Shown: positions 8,531 to 18,519 of the stretch, in pieces
How the letters are laid out: each line of letters begins with the position of its first letter
How positions within the stretch are numbered: position 1 is the stretch's first letter
NCBI RefSeq assembly: GCF_946221935.1
Contig: NZ_CAMIGN010000001.1
Location: 62,001-126,000 of the forward strand
DNA length: 64,000 bases
Direction of reading: 5' to 3'
Source: an uncultured Corynebacterium sp.
Lineage (GTDB): Bacteria > Actinomycetota > Actinomycetes > Mycobacteriales > Mycobacteriaceae
Made by a program: the position numbers and the translations under genes
The notes under the pieces: model-generated
What the model saw: only the letters and a program-made list of their open reading frames with translations
The model's database searches: none
Told to the model about the DNA's origin: nothing

Positions 8531-10111
8531 CTACTTGGCGGCAACCTCTGCGGCTTCCTCGAAGTCGATATCCTTCTTGGCAGCAACCTTGGACAGCTTG
8601 ATTGCTTGGTCGAAGGTATCGGTGATTTCCTTGGACGGAGCCTTGGTCATCAGGGTTACGGCGACCATGACGATCACGTTCAGGATAACGCCCGGAATCA
8701 TCTCGTACAGGTCGAATGGCTTGTCGATGACGCCGAACTGTGGCAGGCCACCCCAGAGGAAGGCGACGATTGCACCAGTGACCAGGCCAGCGGCTGCACC
8801 TGCGGCGTTCAGGCGACGCCAGAACAGTGCACCCAGGATGACCGGGCCGAAGGAAGCGCCGAAGCCAGCCCAGGCGAACTCGACGAGACCCAAAATTCCG
8901 GAGTCCGGGCTCAGTGCAATCAATGCAGCCAGCAGGGCAACAACCAGCACGGCGATGCGGGAGAGGTTCTTCAGGGACTGGTCGGAGGCGTTCTTGTTGA
9001 TAAGGCCGTTGTAGATGTCCTCGATCAGAGCGGAGGACACAACCAGCAGCTGGGAGGAAATTGTGGACATGATCGCGGCCAGCACGGCGGTCAAGATCAG
9101 GCCTGCGAGCAGTGGGTGGAACAGGATGCGACCCATGTCCAGGAAGATCGTCTCGAAGTTCTCCTGGTCAGTGATTGCGATGGAAGGATCCATGCCGAAG
9201 AAAGCCGGGCCGATGATGGCAACCATGACGGTGCCGACCAGGCAGAGGAACATCCAGCCAACGCCGTAACGCATACCTGCGCGAGCATCGGACGGGCCAC
9301 GCAGTGCCATGAAGCGCACGATGATGTGTGGCTGGCCGAAGTAGCCCAGGCCCCATGCCAGGTTGGAGATGATGGTGACGAAGGATACGCCGGTGAACAG
9401 GGAGAACCAGTCGGGGTTGGGTTCGATGGACTCGAGACCATATGCGTTCTCAAGCTGGTAAGTCCAGATAGCGCCCGGGTCATCCATGTGCAGCAGCGCC
9501 ATAATGGGCACCAGTAGCAGAGAGACGAACATGATGCAGCCCTGGACGGTATCAGTGAAGGACACAGCCAGGAAGCCGCCGACGAAGGTGTAGCCAACGG
9601 TGACGGCGGCGATGATGATCATGCCGGTCAAGTAGTCGCCCTCAAAGGTGGACTCGAAGTAGCGGCCACCGGCAACCATGCCGGAGGACACGTAGAAGGT
9701 GAAGAACACCAGGATGATGATGCCCGCAGCGATACGCAGGAAGTGGCTGCGATCGTGGAAGCGGTTCTCCAAGAAGGAGGGAATAGTGATCGAGTTATTC
9801 GCCACTTCCGTGTAGGAGCGCAGGCGAGGTGCGGTAATGATCCAGTTGACCGCAGCGCCGACGAGGAGGCCGATGGCCATCCACATCTCGGAGAATCCGA
9901 GCATGTACAGCGCGCCAGGCAGGCCCATAAGGAGCCAGCCGGACATGTCGGAGGCGCCAGCGGACAAGGCGGCAACGAAGGGGTGTAGGTTTCGTCCGCC
10001 GAGCATGTAGTCCTCGTACTCGTCGGTCTGGTTGAAACTATAAAGTCCAATCAGCAGCATGACGATCAGATAGATCACCATGGCTATGACAAACCATGTT
10101 TGGTCAGCCAC
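8531..10111 (-). CDS. putP: Sodium/proline symporter PutP
   Basis: A member of the sodium:solute symporter family that imports L-proline with Na+. The 526 residues contain about 13 hydrophobic segments. The N-terminal YSFNQTDEYEDYMLGGRNL and GASDMSGWLLMGLPGALY are characteristic of PutP, as is the conserved W-G-L-G-Y-F-G-Q-P-H segment in the middle. The start is GTG at 10111 with GAGGAG 10 bases upstream. A TATACA box and a GTATA-N5-TATAC palindrome lie just before it and may set its expression. The gene is monocistronic and divergent from the SNF2 helicase gene. Confidence 0.93.
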   Translation of the reverse strand: MADQTWFVIAMVIYLIVMLLIGLYSFNQTDEYEDYMLGGRNLHPFVAALSAGASDMSGWLLMGLPGALYMLGFSEMWMAIGLLVGAAVNWIITAPRLRSYTEVANNSITIPSFLENRFHDRSHFLRIAAGIIILVFFTFYVSSGMVAGGRYFESTFEGDYLTGMIIIAAVTVGYTFVGGFLAVSFTDTVQGCIMFVSLLLVPIMALLHMDDPGAIWTYQLENAYGLESIEPNPDWFSLFTGVSFVTIISNLAWGLGYFGQPHIIVRFMALRGPSDARAGMRYGVGWMFLCLVGTVMVAIIGPAFFGMDPSIAITDQENFETIFLDMGRILFHPLLAGLILTAVLAAIMSTISSQLLVVSSALIEDIYNGLINKNASDQSLKNLSRIAVLVVALLAALIALSPDSGILGLVEFAWAGFGASFGPVILGALFWRRLNAAGAAAGLVTGAIVAFLWGGLPQFGVIDKPFDLYEMIPGVILNVIVMVAVTLMTKAPSKEITDTFDQAIKLSKVAAKKDIDFEEAAEVAAK

Positions 10112-10136
10112 GAACAGTCATCTCCTCAAGTTGAAT

Positions 10137-10151
10137 GTATAAGTTCTATAC
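10137..10151. promoter_or_regulatory. Palindrome GTATA-N5-TATAC in the putP promoter region
   Basis: A perfect 5+5 inverted repeat 25-40 bases upstream of the putP start. On the minus strand it includes TATACA, a plausible -10 for putP. It could be an operator overlapping that promoter. Confidence 0.4.
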
Positions 10152-10284
10152 GTCAGCTTTCGGGCTCTCTGTGCTCCGAAGTGTAGAAGGCGCGCGCAAG
10201 TGTGACGCGCACAACTCGACATCCACGTTAGCGGACGTAGTCGCGCTTCGAGGGGTGTCCGGCGTACATGGTAAAACTTCCAGC

Positions 10285-13200
10285 ATGGGATTCACGCATC
10301 AAATGCACGTAGTTGCACCAACTTCGGGCGGGCTGTGGTTGTGGGTGGAGCGTGTCGAGGGGCATGGGGTGGTAATGGACATTGACGAGCTGGAAATGGG
10401 GGATCTACCAGCGGTTTGTATGGATATTCTGGGGATGCACCCCTGGCGTAATCGGGGAGGAATCTGGCTTTCTACGCCACGGGGAAGGGTGAAGGAATTG
10501 CCGGTACCCGCGGTAGCTTTGACCCCCGAAGAATCGGTCGCTCTAATGGGGCAGTTATGTGAATATGCGCATAAAAATGCAATCGAAGAAACTGCCTCTA
10601 AGGTCGGGCTGATTGATGGGTTTGCCCCGGAGCTTAAATTCCTTATGAAACTCTGTGCTTTCGTTGAAGAAGCAGTGCTTGCCGGGCGTGTGATGATGCG
10701 CATGGAGCGCGTAGACGATCAGTGGTTCCCACGCTGGACTCTTTCGCCCGCCGGTGATCACATGCGTGTGTTGCAGCAGTTCCGCGAACGCGTGCCCGGG
10801 GTGTTGACGCGCAACGGGGGAGAAGATGTGGTGGAGCGCCTGGCCGATGAGTTCGCCCACTGGATTGCCGTGGCACATTTGCGCCGCGAGCCCATGGAGT
10901 TCACGTCGGATTTCGTGCGCGCCCTCGCTACGGGAACGGCAACTCGAAGAGGCGGAGCCAGCACCGTAGCCAGCCTGGGACAGTGGCGGCGGGAGGCGGA
11001 GGCGGAGGCTGGACAGTTGCTGTTCTTGTTGTCGACCCCCTCCGAAGTGGAACAAACAGACGAGCAAAAGGGTGCGGGTGAGGACGATGCGACCATAGCA
11101 CCGTCGTGGTGGTTGCAAATAGCCCATTCGATGAATGGTGGCCCTGCTGAGCCAATCAACCCTGCCACTGTGGGCGAAGAGTTAAAGGTAAGGATCATCC
11201 GCGGTCTCAATCGTGCCGGAGACGTATGGCCGGATTTCGAACCGCATTTGCGCAGTCTCCTGGCATGGCTCAACATGGGCGCGAATCCGCAGGGGCGGAG
11301 ATGGTGGCGTCCAGAAGAGCTGCCGAGCGAACAGCCGACCTTGGGGACGAGTCTGGAGATCTCCGAGCTGGCAAGCTTCCTGGAGCACGGAGCGGCGGCG
11401 CTGCGTAAGGCTGGGTTCGGAGTGATGATTCCACGCGGGTGGGGCAAAGTGCGACCGCGGGTCAAGGCTAAAGCCACGCCGGTTGGCCAGGGGCCGGGTG
11501 CTGGCAAGCTAGGCATGGATCAGCTGATGAACTTCTCGTGGGAGGTTAGCCTGGGTAACGCTGATGGCGCTGACGGTGCCGGCGAGGGGCTCGACGAGGC
11601 GACGCGCCGAGAGCTGCTGAACGCGGCTGAGGCGATTGTGCGCATCAACGGCGAGTACGTATTCCTAGATCAGGAATCCCTCTTGGCTGCGCGCAAGTGG
11701 TTTGCACAGGTTACGAAACAGCAGGATAAAAAGGAAAAAGCTGTTGGGGATGTCACTGTGAGCGTGCGTGACATCCTGGAAGCCGATCTGCTGAGCGCCG
11801 CTGAGATAGTGGATGCTGACCACGAGTTTCGCGTGGAAGCCGACGGATGGGTCGCAAGGCTGCTGGACGGTGAAGCGCAGTTGGATCCGCCTGAGCCCGT
11901 AGACGTGCCTGCCGCTGTAAAGACCACACTGCGCGACCATCAACGACGGGGCTTGAACTGGTTGGCTTGGATGCACCGCCACCGCATCGGCGCGATTCTG
12001 GCCGATGATATGGGCTTGGGAAAGACTCTGCAGGTGCTGGCACTACTGGCATGGGAGCGCGAGGCTGGCGATTGTGAAGGCCCCACCTTAGTCGTGGCAC
12101 CCACCACAGTTGTGGAAGCCTGGCGTGCGGAGGCTGCATTGCATGTGCCGGATCTGGAGGTCTTAGTCGATCACGGTTCGGGGTTGTTGGACGATAAAGA
12201 ATTTGGTGACGCCACAATCCAAGGGCAGGAAAGCGGAATGAAGCGACCGGATCTGGTGGTGACAACTTACGGTCGAGTGGCGCGCAATACCGCCCGATAC
12301 CAGCAGGTTCAGTGGGGCAGAGTGGTAGCCGACGAGGCACAATCGATCAAGAACCCGGCGACAAAACAGTCCCGGGCAGTGCGCTCCCTGCCAGCGGCCA
12401 CACATATTGCGCTAACGGGTACACCGGTGGAGAACCGGTTGAGTGATCTGTACGCGATCATGGATTTCGCAAATCCCGGAATCTTCGGATCCGCAGCGGC
12501 ATTTCAAAATCGCCTGGCTATACCCATCGAGCGCTATGGAGATGACGAAGCGAAGCGCAGGCTACGAGGCTTGGTTCAGCCGTTTATCTTGCGTCGGTTG
12601 AAGGACGATGCGGCGATTGGGCTGGATTTGCCGGAGAAGCAAGACATTGTGGAGCGCGTTCCCCTTTCCAGGGAGCAGGCTGCGCTATACGAGTCGTTCA
12701 TTAAGGATATGGAGATGCGCCTGCAGCTACCCGGTGGCAAACGGCGCGCGAATATCCTGGGGGCGCTGGTGAAGATCAAACAGATTTGTAACCATCCGGC
12801 ACACTACGCAGGCGACGGGTCGGGGATCCTGGCCGAGGGGAAACATCGCTCGGCGAAGATCGAGCGCATCTTTGAAATCACCGACAATGCCCTAGAAGAA
12901 GGCAAAAAGGTGCTGATGTTCACGCAGTTCCCGACGTTTGGAAAGATGCTAGCACCAGAGCTGGAGGCCACCTTTGGTGTGGAGGTACCCGTGCTGCACG
13001 GCGGGCTGTCGCGCACACAGCGCACGCGGATGGTTCACGATTTCCAGAGTGCGGACGGACCGCCGATTATGATCCTTTCGGTGCGGGCAGGCGGCACCGG
13101 CATCACGCTGACCGAGGCGTCGGTGGTGATCCATATCGATCGCTGGTGGAACCCAGCCGTTGAGGATCAGGCCACCGACCGTGCCTACCGAATTGGACAG

Positions 13201-13401
13201 AACAAGTCCGTGGAGGTTTATAAGCTCGTGGTACAGGGCACCATCGACGAGAGAATCCACGACATTATTATGAGCAAACGCGAGCTGGCGGGCGATATCG
13301 TCGGCGCAGGCGAGGGCTGGATCGCCAATCTTGGCGATGCCGAGCTGAGTGAACTCCTTCAGCTGCGCGAGTCCACCCAGCTGGAGGAAAACGATGGTTA
13401 G
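10285..13401 (+). CDS. SNF2-family ATP-dependent helicase
   Basis: A DNA translocase of the Swi2/Snf2 family, as in mycobacterial HelZ-type proteins. The roughly 560-residue N-terminal part includes an SNF2-associated bacterial region. The motor follows with ILADDMGLGKTL (about residue 573), DEAQ (about 682), LTGTPVENRLSDL, then the second lobe with VLMFTQF, LHGGLSRTQR and RWWNPAVEDQATDRAYRIGQ (about 953). ATG 10285 is preferred (1038 residues) because the frame upstream of it reads as non-coding. No clear ribosome binding site is seen, so it may be leaderless. The stop overlaps the start of the SWIM-protein gene by 8 bases, which implies translational coupling. Confidence 0.9.
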   Translation: MGFTHQMHVVAPTSGGLWLWVERVEGHGVVMDIDELEMGDLPAVCMDILGMHPWRNRGGIWLSTPRGRVKELPVPAVALTPEESVALMGQLCEYAHKNAIEETASKVGLIDGFAPELKFLMKLCAFVEEAVLAGRVMMRMERVDDQWFPRWTLSPAGDHMRVLQQFRERVPGVLTRNGGEDVVERLADEFAHWIAVAHLRREPMEFTSDFVRALATGTATRRGGASTVASLGQWRREAEAEAGQLLFLLSTPSEVEQTDEQKGAGEDDATIAPSWWLQIAHSMNGGPAEPINPATVGEELKVRIIRGLNRAGDVWPDFEPHLRSLLAWLNMGANPQGRRWWRPEELPSEQPTLGTSLEISELASFLEHGAAALRKAGFGVMIPRGWGKVRPRVKAKATPVGQGPGAGKLGMDQLMNFSWEVSLGNADGADGAGEGLDEATRRELLNAAEAIVRINGEYVFLDQESLLAARKWFAQVTKQQDKKEKAVGDVTVSVRDILEADLLSAAEIVDADHEFRVEADGWVARLLDGEAQLDPPEPVDVPAAVKTTLRDHQRRGLNWLAWMHRHRIGAILADDMGLGKTLQVLALLAWEREAGDCEGPTLVVAPTTVVEAWRAEAALHVPDLEVLVDHGSGLLDDKEFGDATIQGQESGMKRPDLVVTTYGRVARNTARYQQVQWGRVVADEAQSIKNPATKQSRAVRSLPAATHIALTGTPVENRLSDLYAIMDFANPGIFGSAAAFQNRLAIPIERYGDDEAKRRLRGLVQPFILRRLKDDAAIGLDLPEKQDIVERVPLSREQAALYESFIKDMEMRLQLPGGKRRANILGALVKIKQICNHPAHYAGDGSGILAEGKHRSAKIERIFEITDNALEEGKKVLMFTQFPTFGKMLAPELEATFGVEVPVLHGGLSRTQRTRMVHDFQSADGPPIMILSVRAGGTGITLTEASVVIHIDRWWNPAVEDQATDRAYRIGQNKSVEVYKLVVQGTIDERIHDIIMSKRELAGDIVGAGEGWIANLGDAELSELLQLRESTQLEENDG

Positions 13402-14410
13402 CAAACCACCGAGAAGGCGCTCACGCACAGACGCGACATGGGGCGAAAATGTGGTGCTCGCCGATTTTGGGGCTAGACGACGACAGGAAATGGACCGGCT
13501 GCGGGATGCCCATGGCACGCATATACGTGGGGAAGATAGCTGGGCAAGCTCGCAGTTAATGGAGGCCGTATCGAAAGCTACGGACTCGGGGCGCTTGGCG
13601 CGTGGCCGGGAATACTTCCGGGGCGGCAAGGTACTGAGCGTGGAGTTTGCCGAGAACGTGGTTGCCGGCCTTGTTGACGGTTCTCAGCTGGAGCCTTTTG
13701 AAACTTCGATTCACCTGCGCAAACTCACGGATCGGCAGCGTGACTTTGTATACGATGAGATGCTTTCCGATAGCTCGCATATTCGTTCCATCCTGGGCGG
13801 TGGCGCGCCGGGTATGGATGTGGCTTCAGTGCTATTGCATCCCGGGCATGTCAATCGAGTGAGCTGTACATGCCCGGATAAGTCCGCGATCTGCAAGCAC
13901 GTGGTGGCATTGGCTTATTCTGCTGCGGAGCGACTGGAAAAGGACCCCAGTATTCTGCTGCGATGGCGGGGGCTGAATGCGCAGGAGCTGCTGCGCCCGG
14001 TACAGGGCTGGAGCAACGGGGGTTTGGGGGCGTCGCCACGAAAGCAGCCTCAGGCGCGCAATGCCGGAACGGTGCGGGAACAACAGTCAGAACAGGTGGA
14101 CTCGGCAGAGTTTTGGGGCACCGCGGCAGAGCCGGTCGATTGGGAGCCGTTGAGTTGGGAATCCGGGTTGGAACAGGGGGACCAGAAGGCTTTGAAAGAG
14201 GCCATGCGATCGGTGACCTGGCATGCGGTAGATCAGCTCAAAGCGACGCATGAGCTGGAAGTTTGTTTTGAAACTCTCGAGAAATCCGAACCTATGTTCT
14301 ATTATAAAACTAGGTTGTCCGACATGGCTGATAGAACTACGGGCGAGGCAAGTGACAGAGCGACGGATCACGCAGCGGAACGAACAAACGGCGAAATAGA
14401 TCGCGATTAA
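13394..14410 (+). CDS. SWIM zinc-finger protein
   Basis: A 338-residue protein with the SWIM metal-binding signature C-x-C-x(n)-C-x-H in VSCTCPDKSAICKHVVALAY (about residues 155-174). SWIM domains bind DNA or protein and commonly sit beside SNF2 helicases in bacteria. The C-terminal third is low in complexity (Gln, Glu, Asp, Thr). The start ATG 13394 overlaps the helicase stop (ATGGTTAG) and has GGAGG just upstream; the longer frame from GTG 13349 is unlikely. It is probably a partner of the helicase, continued by the SbcD-like gene 35 bases downstream. Confidence 0.85.
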   Translation: MVSKPPRRRSRTDATWGENVVLADFGARRRQEMDRLRDAHGTHIRGEDSWASSQLMEAVSKATDSGRLARGREYFRGGKVLSVEFAENVVAGLVDGSQLEPFETSIHLRKLTDRQRDFVYDEMLSDSSHIRSILGGGAPGMDVASVLLHPGHVNRVSCTCPDKSAICKHVVALAYSAAERLEKDPSILLRWRGLNAQELLRPVQGWSNGGLGASPRKQPQARNAGTVREQQSEQVDSAEFWGTAAEPVDWEPLSWESGLEQGDQKALKEAMRSVTWHAVDQLKATHELEVCFETLEKSEPMFYYKTRLSDMADRTTGEASDRATDHAAERTNGEIDRD

Positions 14411-14445
14411 AGCGACGAGATCGGGAAGAACAGGTAGCGGAAGAC

Positions 14446-15714
14446 ATGGCACAACCAATGACGGCAATGTCCGCGCACCGGGCGCGGATTATGCACACGT
14501 CGGACTGGCAACTGGGGATGCAGAGGCATTACTTAAGTGCTGAGGCGCAGTCGCGTTTTGATGAATCGCGGCTATCTACGATTGAGAAGCTGCTAGAGCT
14601 CGCACGGGAAAAGGAATGTGACGCAGTAGTGGTAGCAGGCGATGTTTTTGACAATAACTTGCTGAAACCAGAAATCTACGGTCGAGCCATCGACGTGTTG
14701 AAAGGCTCAGCGGTACCCGTTTTTCTACTGCCAGGTAACCACGATCCGCTGGACGCGGCGAGCGTGTACCACAGGGAGGAATTCGACGAGTTGACGAACG
14801 TTTTCGTCCTCAAGGACACGCAGCCAATTGCGGTGCCGAACTCCGACGGAGCCCACGAGGGGAATGTGACCTTAGAAATCGTGGGAGCGCCGCTGCAGGG
14901 GAAAAGCGCAGAACAGGATCTGGTTGCAGCCGCTCTGAGCGGGCTAGAGCCGATAGAGGGGGCAGGTATTCGAGTATTGGTCGGGCATGGTGGGGTGAGC
15001 TCTTTTGGTGAAAAAGACGATCTCGACTGCATCGACGTGGACAATGCAGCCCAGGCCTGCCGTGATCGCAAAGTGGATTATGTGGCGCTAGGAGATACGC
15101 ACTCGACGATGCCGCTAGATGCAGACGGCACCCAGGCACGAGTGTGGTACTCCGGTGCGCACGAGGCCACGGCTTTCGTTGATGAGGACGGTCGAGGTGA
15201 ATCGAACTCTGGCAACGTGCTGGTGGTGGACATTGCAGTGGATCCGGCGCGCCCCGAGCAGCAGGCACAGGTGCAGGTTGAAGAGATTCCGGTGGGAGGG
15301 TGGACGTTGAGGGCTGTGGCCGCGACAGTGAACTCAACGGAGGATATTGATGAATTCCTGGGGCGGTTGGAAGCTATCGAGGCCAAGCGCACCACCGTTA
15401 TCAAATACTCGCTGGAGGGGATGCTGTCCGTTCACGATGCTGCTTACTTGGACGAACGAGTGGCCAAACTTAAGCCGACCTTCGCAGCTCTATACGAACG
15501 CGATCGGTCAATGGATGTGCACGTTATTCCCGATGAAGATGAATTATCCGAAGGGTTGCTGGGCCAGGGCTTTATTGGTGAGGCAGCACATGAACTCAAG
15601 GCAATAGCCGAAATCAAGAGTAAGGATCCAGAGCAGGTGCGGAAATCCCAGTGTGCACAGGATGCACTGCGCTTGCTGGTGCGGCTGGCCAAGCACGCGG
15701 AGAAGGGCAACTAG
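14446..15714 (+). CDS. SbcD-like DNA repair exonuclease (calcineurin-type)
   Basis: The metallophosphoesterase nuclease subunit of an SbcCD/Mre11-Rad50-type complex that trims DNA ends. All metal-binding motifs are visible: HTSDWQLG (Gln where SbcD usually has His), VVAGDVFDNN, LPGNHDP, VGHGGV and GDTHS. At 422 residues it has the size of YhaO/SbcD proteins. A GGAAG precedes ATG 14446, though later Met codons (14461, 14467) cannot be excluded. It is followed by the matching ATPase gene after 22 bases, so the two very probably form a complex. The D-W-Q-L variant is closer to the YhaO branch than to classical SbcD. Confidence 0.88.
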   Translation: MAQPMTAMSAHRARIMHTSDWQLGMQRHYLSAEAQSRFDESRLSTIEKLLELAREKECDAVVVAGDVFDNNLLKPEIYGRAIDVLKGSAVPVFLLPGNHDPLDAASVYHREEFDELTNVFVLKDTQPIAVPNSDGAHEGNVTLEIVGAPLQGKSAEQDLVAAALSGLEPIEGAGIRVLVGHGGVSSFGEKDDLDCIDVDNAAQACRDRKVDYVALGDTHSTMPLDADGTQARVWYSGAHEATAFVDEDGRGESNSGNVLVVDIAVDPARPEQQAQVQVEEIPVGGWTLRAVAATVNSTEDIDEFLGRLEAIEAKRTTVIKYSLEGMLSVHDAAYLDERVAKLKPTFAALYERDRSMDVHVIPDEDELSEGLLGQGFIGEAAHELKAIAEIKSKDPEQVRKSQCAQDALRLLVRLAKHAEKGN

Positions 15715-15736
15715 GGGAGAGGAACGGTTTAGAAAG

Positions 15737-18514
15737 ATGACAGCTTCTAACAAGGCCAGCTTTGTCTTGGAAAGCCTGGAAGTCTACAACTTTGCAGGTA
15801 TCAGCTCTGCCCATTTCACTCCTAAAGCGACGGGAGTGACCGTTATTTACGGCAGTAACGAGGCCGGCAAATCCAGTTTGATGAATGCCTTTGGGTTGCT
15901 GCTTTCCGATTGGAAGGTTTCGACAGGTTCCAGGAAGGTTAGTGTCTTTTTCCCTGTAGGTGGAGGCTCAAAACCGAAAATCACCGCCCGCATGCGCCTG
16001 GGCGAGTACCAGGTGGAGTACACCAAGGACTTCGAGAAAAAGAAAACGAAGCTGGATGTGCTGCGTCCTTCCGTACGTAACTACGACGGTGTCGCTGCGA
16101 TGGAAAAGTTCAACGCGCTACTAAACGAGAACATAGATTCTGCGCTGCGCGAGGCATTATTCGTCAGTCAGGGCGAACGCTTGGATGCCCTAGATTTCAC
16201 TGCAATTCCCGCCCTTTCTTCAGCTCTTCGAACTGCCGGTGATCGCGCTGTGGAGGAAGGGAGTCAGGCTCATGACGCCACAGTAGGCGCCGTTGGTGGC
16301 ATCCGTGAAGACGATCAGGGAGCAGCGGAGAGACTGGTTCGCCTGATCGACGAAGAGGACAGGAAGCTACGGGATCGGCGAAGCAACCGAAACTCCAGGG
16401 GAGAACTGGCGAAGGCCGAGGCGGAACTTGCTAGTGCGGAAGAAGCTCTGGCAACTGCTGAGAGTAATTACAACAACGCTCAAGAGACGATTCGCTACAT
16501 TGAATCCCTGCAGAACCAGCGGGCGGAGGCGGAGGCCGACCTACCGGATGCACAGAAGGAGTACGACGAGTGCGTCCAGCGGCTGGAAGCCGCGAAGAAG
16601 GTTGCGGAGACTCTCCGCACCTTGGAAAACGAGTTGGATCTGAAACAGGATCAGGTCGGGCGTTGGGACGACGCCTTCGAAGCTCGGGAAAATCTGAAGT
16701 CAGCGCTGGAGAAGCAGGAGCAGTCACTGAAGACGGCGACCGAGGAACTTGGCGGCGTCCAAAAGAAAGCCGACGAACAACAGGCTGAGCGCAATGAAGC
16801 CCAGAAGGCCTTCGATAGTGCCCATGCTGCCTATGCATTGGCGGATAAGCGTGCCAAGCTGGCTGCTGCGCTGAGGAAGGAAGCGGAGGTGCAGGAGCGG
16901 CTGGATGGCGCTGCAGAGGAACGCGATGATGCCATCGAGCTGGACTCCAAGGTCACGGAGCTGGCACAGAAGGTAGATCGCGACCCCGCAACGCTCAAGG
17001 CAGAGCAGAGGATTCGCGAGGCGATCACGGATCTTGAGGCACAGATCAAGATTCGTGATGTTGGCGCGACTGCCGTGCATATTACCGGGCCGACCGGAGG
17101 TATGGTCGTGGATGACGGGGTAGAAAGGGTACTGGGGGACGGTGGTCTGGAAAAGAAAGTCACCACCGAATGGACGGTGGGGCTGGGTGAATACCAAGTA
17201 TGTGTGACTCCAGCGCAAGATTCCAGCAACCTCGACTTGAAGGTCACCGAGGCGCTACAGAAGGTCAATGCGGAGCTTTCATCAGTTGGGCGCGAGCACA
17301 TCGATCTGGAGGACTCCCGCGCTGAAGTTTTGGAGGAATTCGGACGCGCTGTGCGAGCACGCAACGAGGAGGAGGAGAACCTGCGTGACCTGCGAGCCAG
17401 TCTCAAGGCCACTCTTGGCAAGCGCTCGATGTCTGACCTCAACAGTCTGGTAAGTAGCCTTACTGCCGAACTAGAAGACCTACGGAAGAGCTGCGGTAGC
17501 TTGCGAAGTGACGCCAATGCGGAGCCTGATGAGACTATTGACGATGCGGAAGCCACCGCCGCCTTGGAGGTAGCGACCCGGGATCGCGATGCCGCTAGCG
17601 AGCGGCTACTTTCACTGCAAAACAGTGACGCAATCGAGCGGAAAATCCAACATGAGGCGAAGGTTGAGAGCCTGCAGCAGCAGTTGGATGCGACATCGAA
17701 GAATCTGGAGGCGGCTCGTCAACGTCACTCTGACGAAGACCTACGCACGAAACGAACGCAGGCAATTGCGGCCGTGGAAGCGGCGCGCTCGGAATTGGAA
17801 TCAAAGCGCCGAGAAGTGGGAGAGCTTGGGGACGTTACGGATGCGCAGGCAAGCCTCGACGGGGCACAAAGCCGGCTGAATATGCTCAGTCAGCAAATGC
17901 AGGAATGCCGTGTGAATATCGCTGCAATGAATGCGAAGCTTGGACAGGCTCGCGGTTCTGCAGATACGAAGGAGCGAGCAGAAACGGAGGTGAAGCGCCT
18001 TAAGGGTGTGGTTACTAGATTGCGCAGGCAAGCGGATGCTGCGGAGCTATTGCACGAGGTGGTTCAGGCATCGCGGAAGCGGATGCAGGAGAAGTACTCC
18101 GAACCTTATCGAAAGGCTCTGAATAAGCTTTCTGGGATGGTTTTCGGCAGCGATGTGGATCTGGATGTGAACGAAAAATTCCAAGTTTCAAGCCGCGCAA
18201 TCGGCAGTGTGCGTCTGGACAAAGAACAGCTCTCTGGAGGTGCACAGGAGCAGGTGGAGATTCTGCAGCTCCTCGCGATTGCCCGGCTGGTGGGCCACGA
18301 TGGCAGCGGTGTGCCGATCTTCCTGGACGACGTTCTGGGGTTCAGCGATACCGATCGGTCGAAGAGCATGAACAAGGTGCTCGGTGCGCTGGGTAGGGAC
18401 AATCAGATCATCGTGCTGACTTGTGACGAGGATCGATTTTCGCGGATTCCAAACGTGAATTTTCAGAGTATCGAGAGCGTAAAGAACTCAGGATCGGGAG
18501 CTTCTGAAGCTTAA
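15737..18514 (+). CDS. SbcC/Rad50/YhaN-like coiled-coil ATPase without zinc hook
   Basis: The ATPase partner of the preceding nuclease. Walker A is GSNEAGKS (residues 39-46), the ABC signature LSGGAQEQ stands at about 832 and Walker B IFLDDVLGFSD at about 862. Long Glu/Ala/Lys/Arg coiled coils lie between about 200-440 and 540-780. No C-x-x-C hook is found at the coil apex. Instead there is a compact beta-rich insert around 450-500 (VHITGPTGGMVVDDG), a feature of YhaN-like rather than SbcC proteins. ATG 15737 is chosen because it directly precedes the conserved LESLEVYNFAGI. It ends the four-gene helicase/nuclease cluster. Confidence 0.87.
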   Translation: MTASNKASFVLESLEVYNFAGISSAHFTPKATGVTVIYGSNEAGKSSLMNAFGLLLSDWKVSTGSRKVSVFFPVGGGSKPKITARMRLGEYQVEYTKDFEKKKTKLDVLRPSVRNYDGVAAMEKFNALLNENIDSALREALFVSQGERLDALDFTAIPALSSALRTAGDRAVEEGSQAHDATVGAVGGIREDDQGAAERLVRLIDEEDRKLRDRRSNRNSRGELAKAEAELASAEEALATAESNYNNAQETIRYIESLQNQRAEAEADLPDAQKEYDECVQRLEAAKKVAETLRTLENELDLKQDQVGRWDDAFEARENLKSALEKQEQSLKTATEELGGVQKKADEQQAERNEAQKAFDSAHAAYALADKRAKLAAALRKEAEVQERLDGAAEERDDAIELDSKVTELAQKVDRDPATLKAEQRIREAITDLEAQIKIRDVGATAVHITGPTGGMVVDDGVERVLGDGGLEKKVTTEWTVGLGEYQVCVTPAQDSSNLDLKVTEALQKVNAELSSVGREHIDLEDSRAEVLEEFGRAVRARNEEEENLRDLRASLKATLGKRSMSDLNSLVSSLTAELEDLRKSCGSLRSDANAEPDETIDDAEATAALEVATRDRDAASERLLSLQNSDAIERKIQHEAKVESLQQQLDATSKNLEAARQRHSDEDLRTKRTQAIAAVEAARSELESKRREVGELGDVTDAQASLDGAQSRLNMLSQQMQECRVNIAAMNAKLGQARGSADTKERAETEVKRLKGVVTRLRRQADAAELLHEVVQASRKRMQEKYSEPYRKALNKLSGMVFGSDVDLDVNEKFQVSSRAIGSVRLDKEQLSGGAQEQVEILQLLAIARLVGHDGSGVPIFLDDVLGFSDTDRSKSMNKVLGALGRDNQIIVLTCDEDRFSRIPNVNFQSIESVKNSGSGASEA

Positions 18515-18519
18515 TTCTC

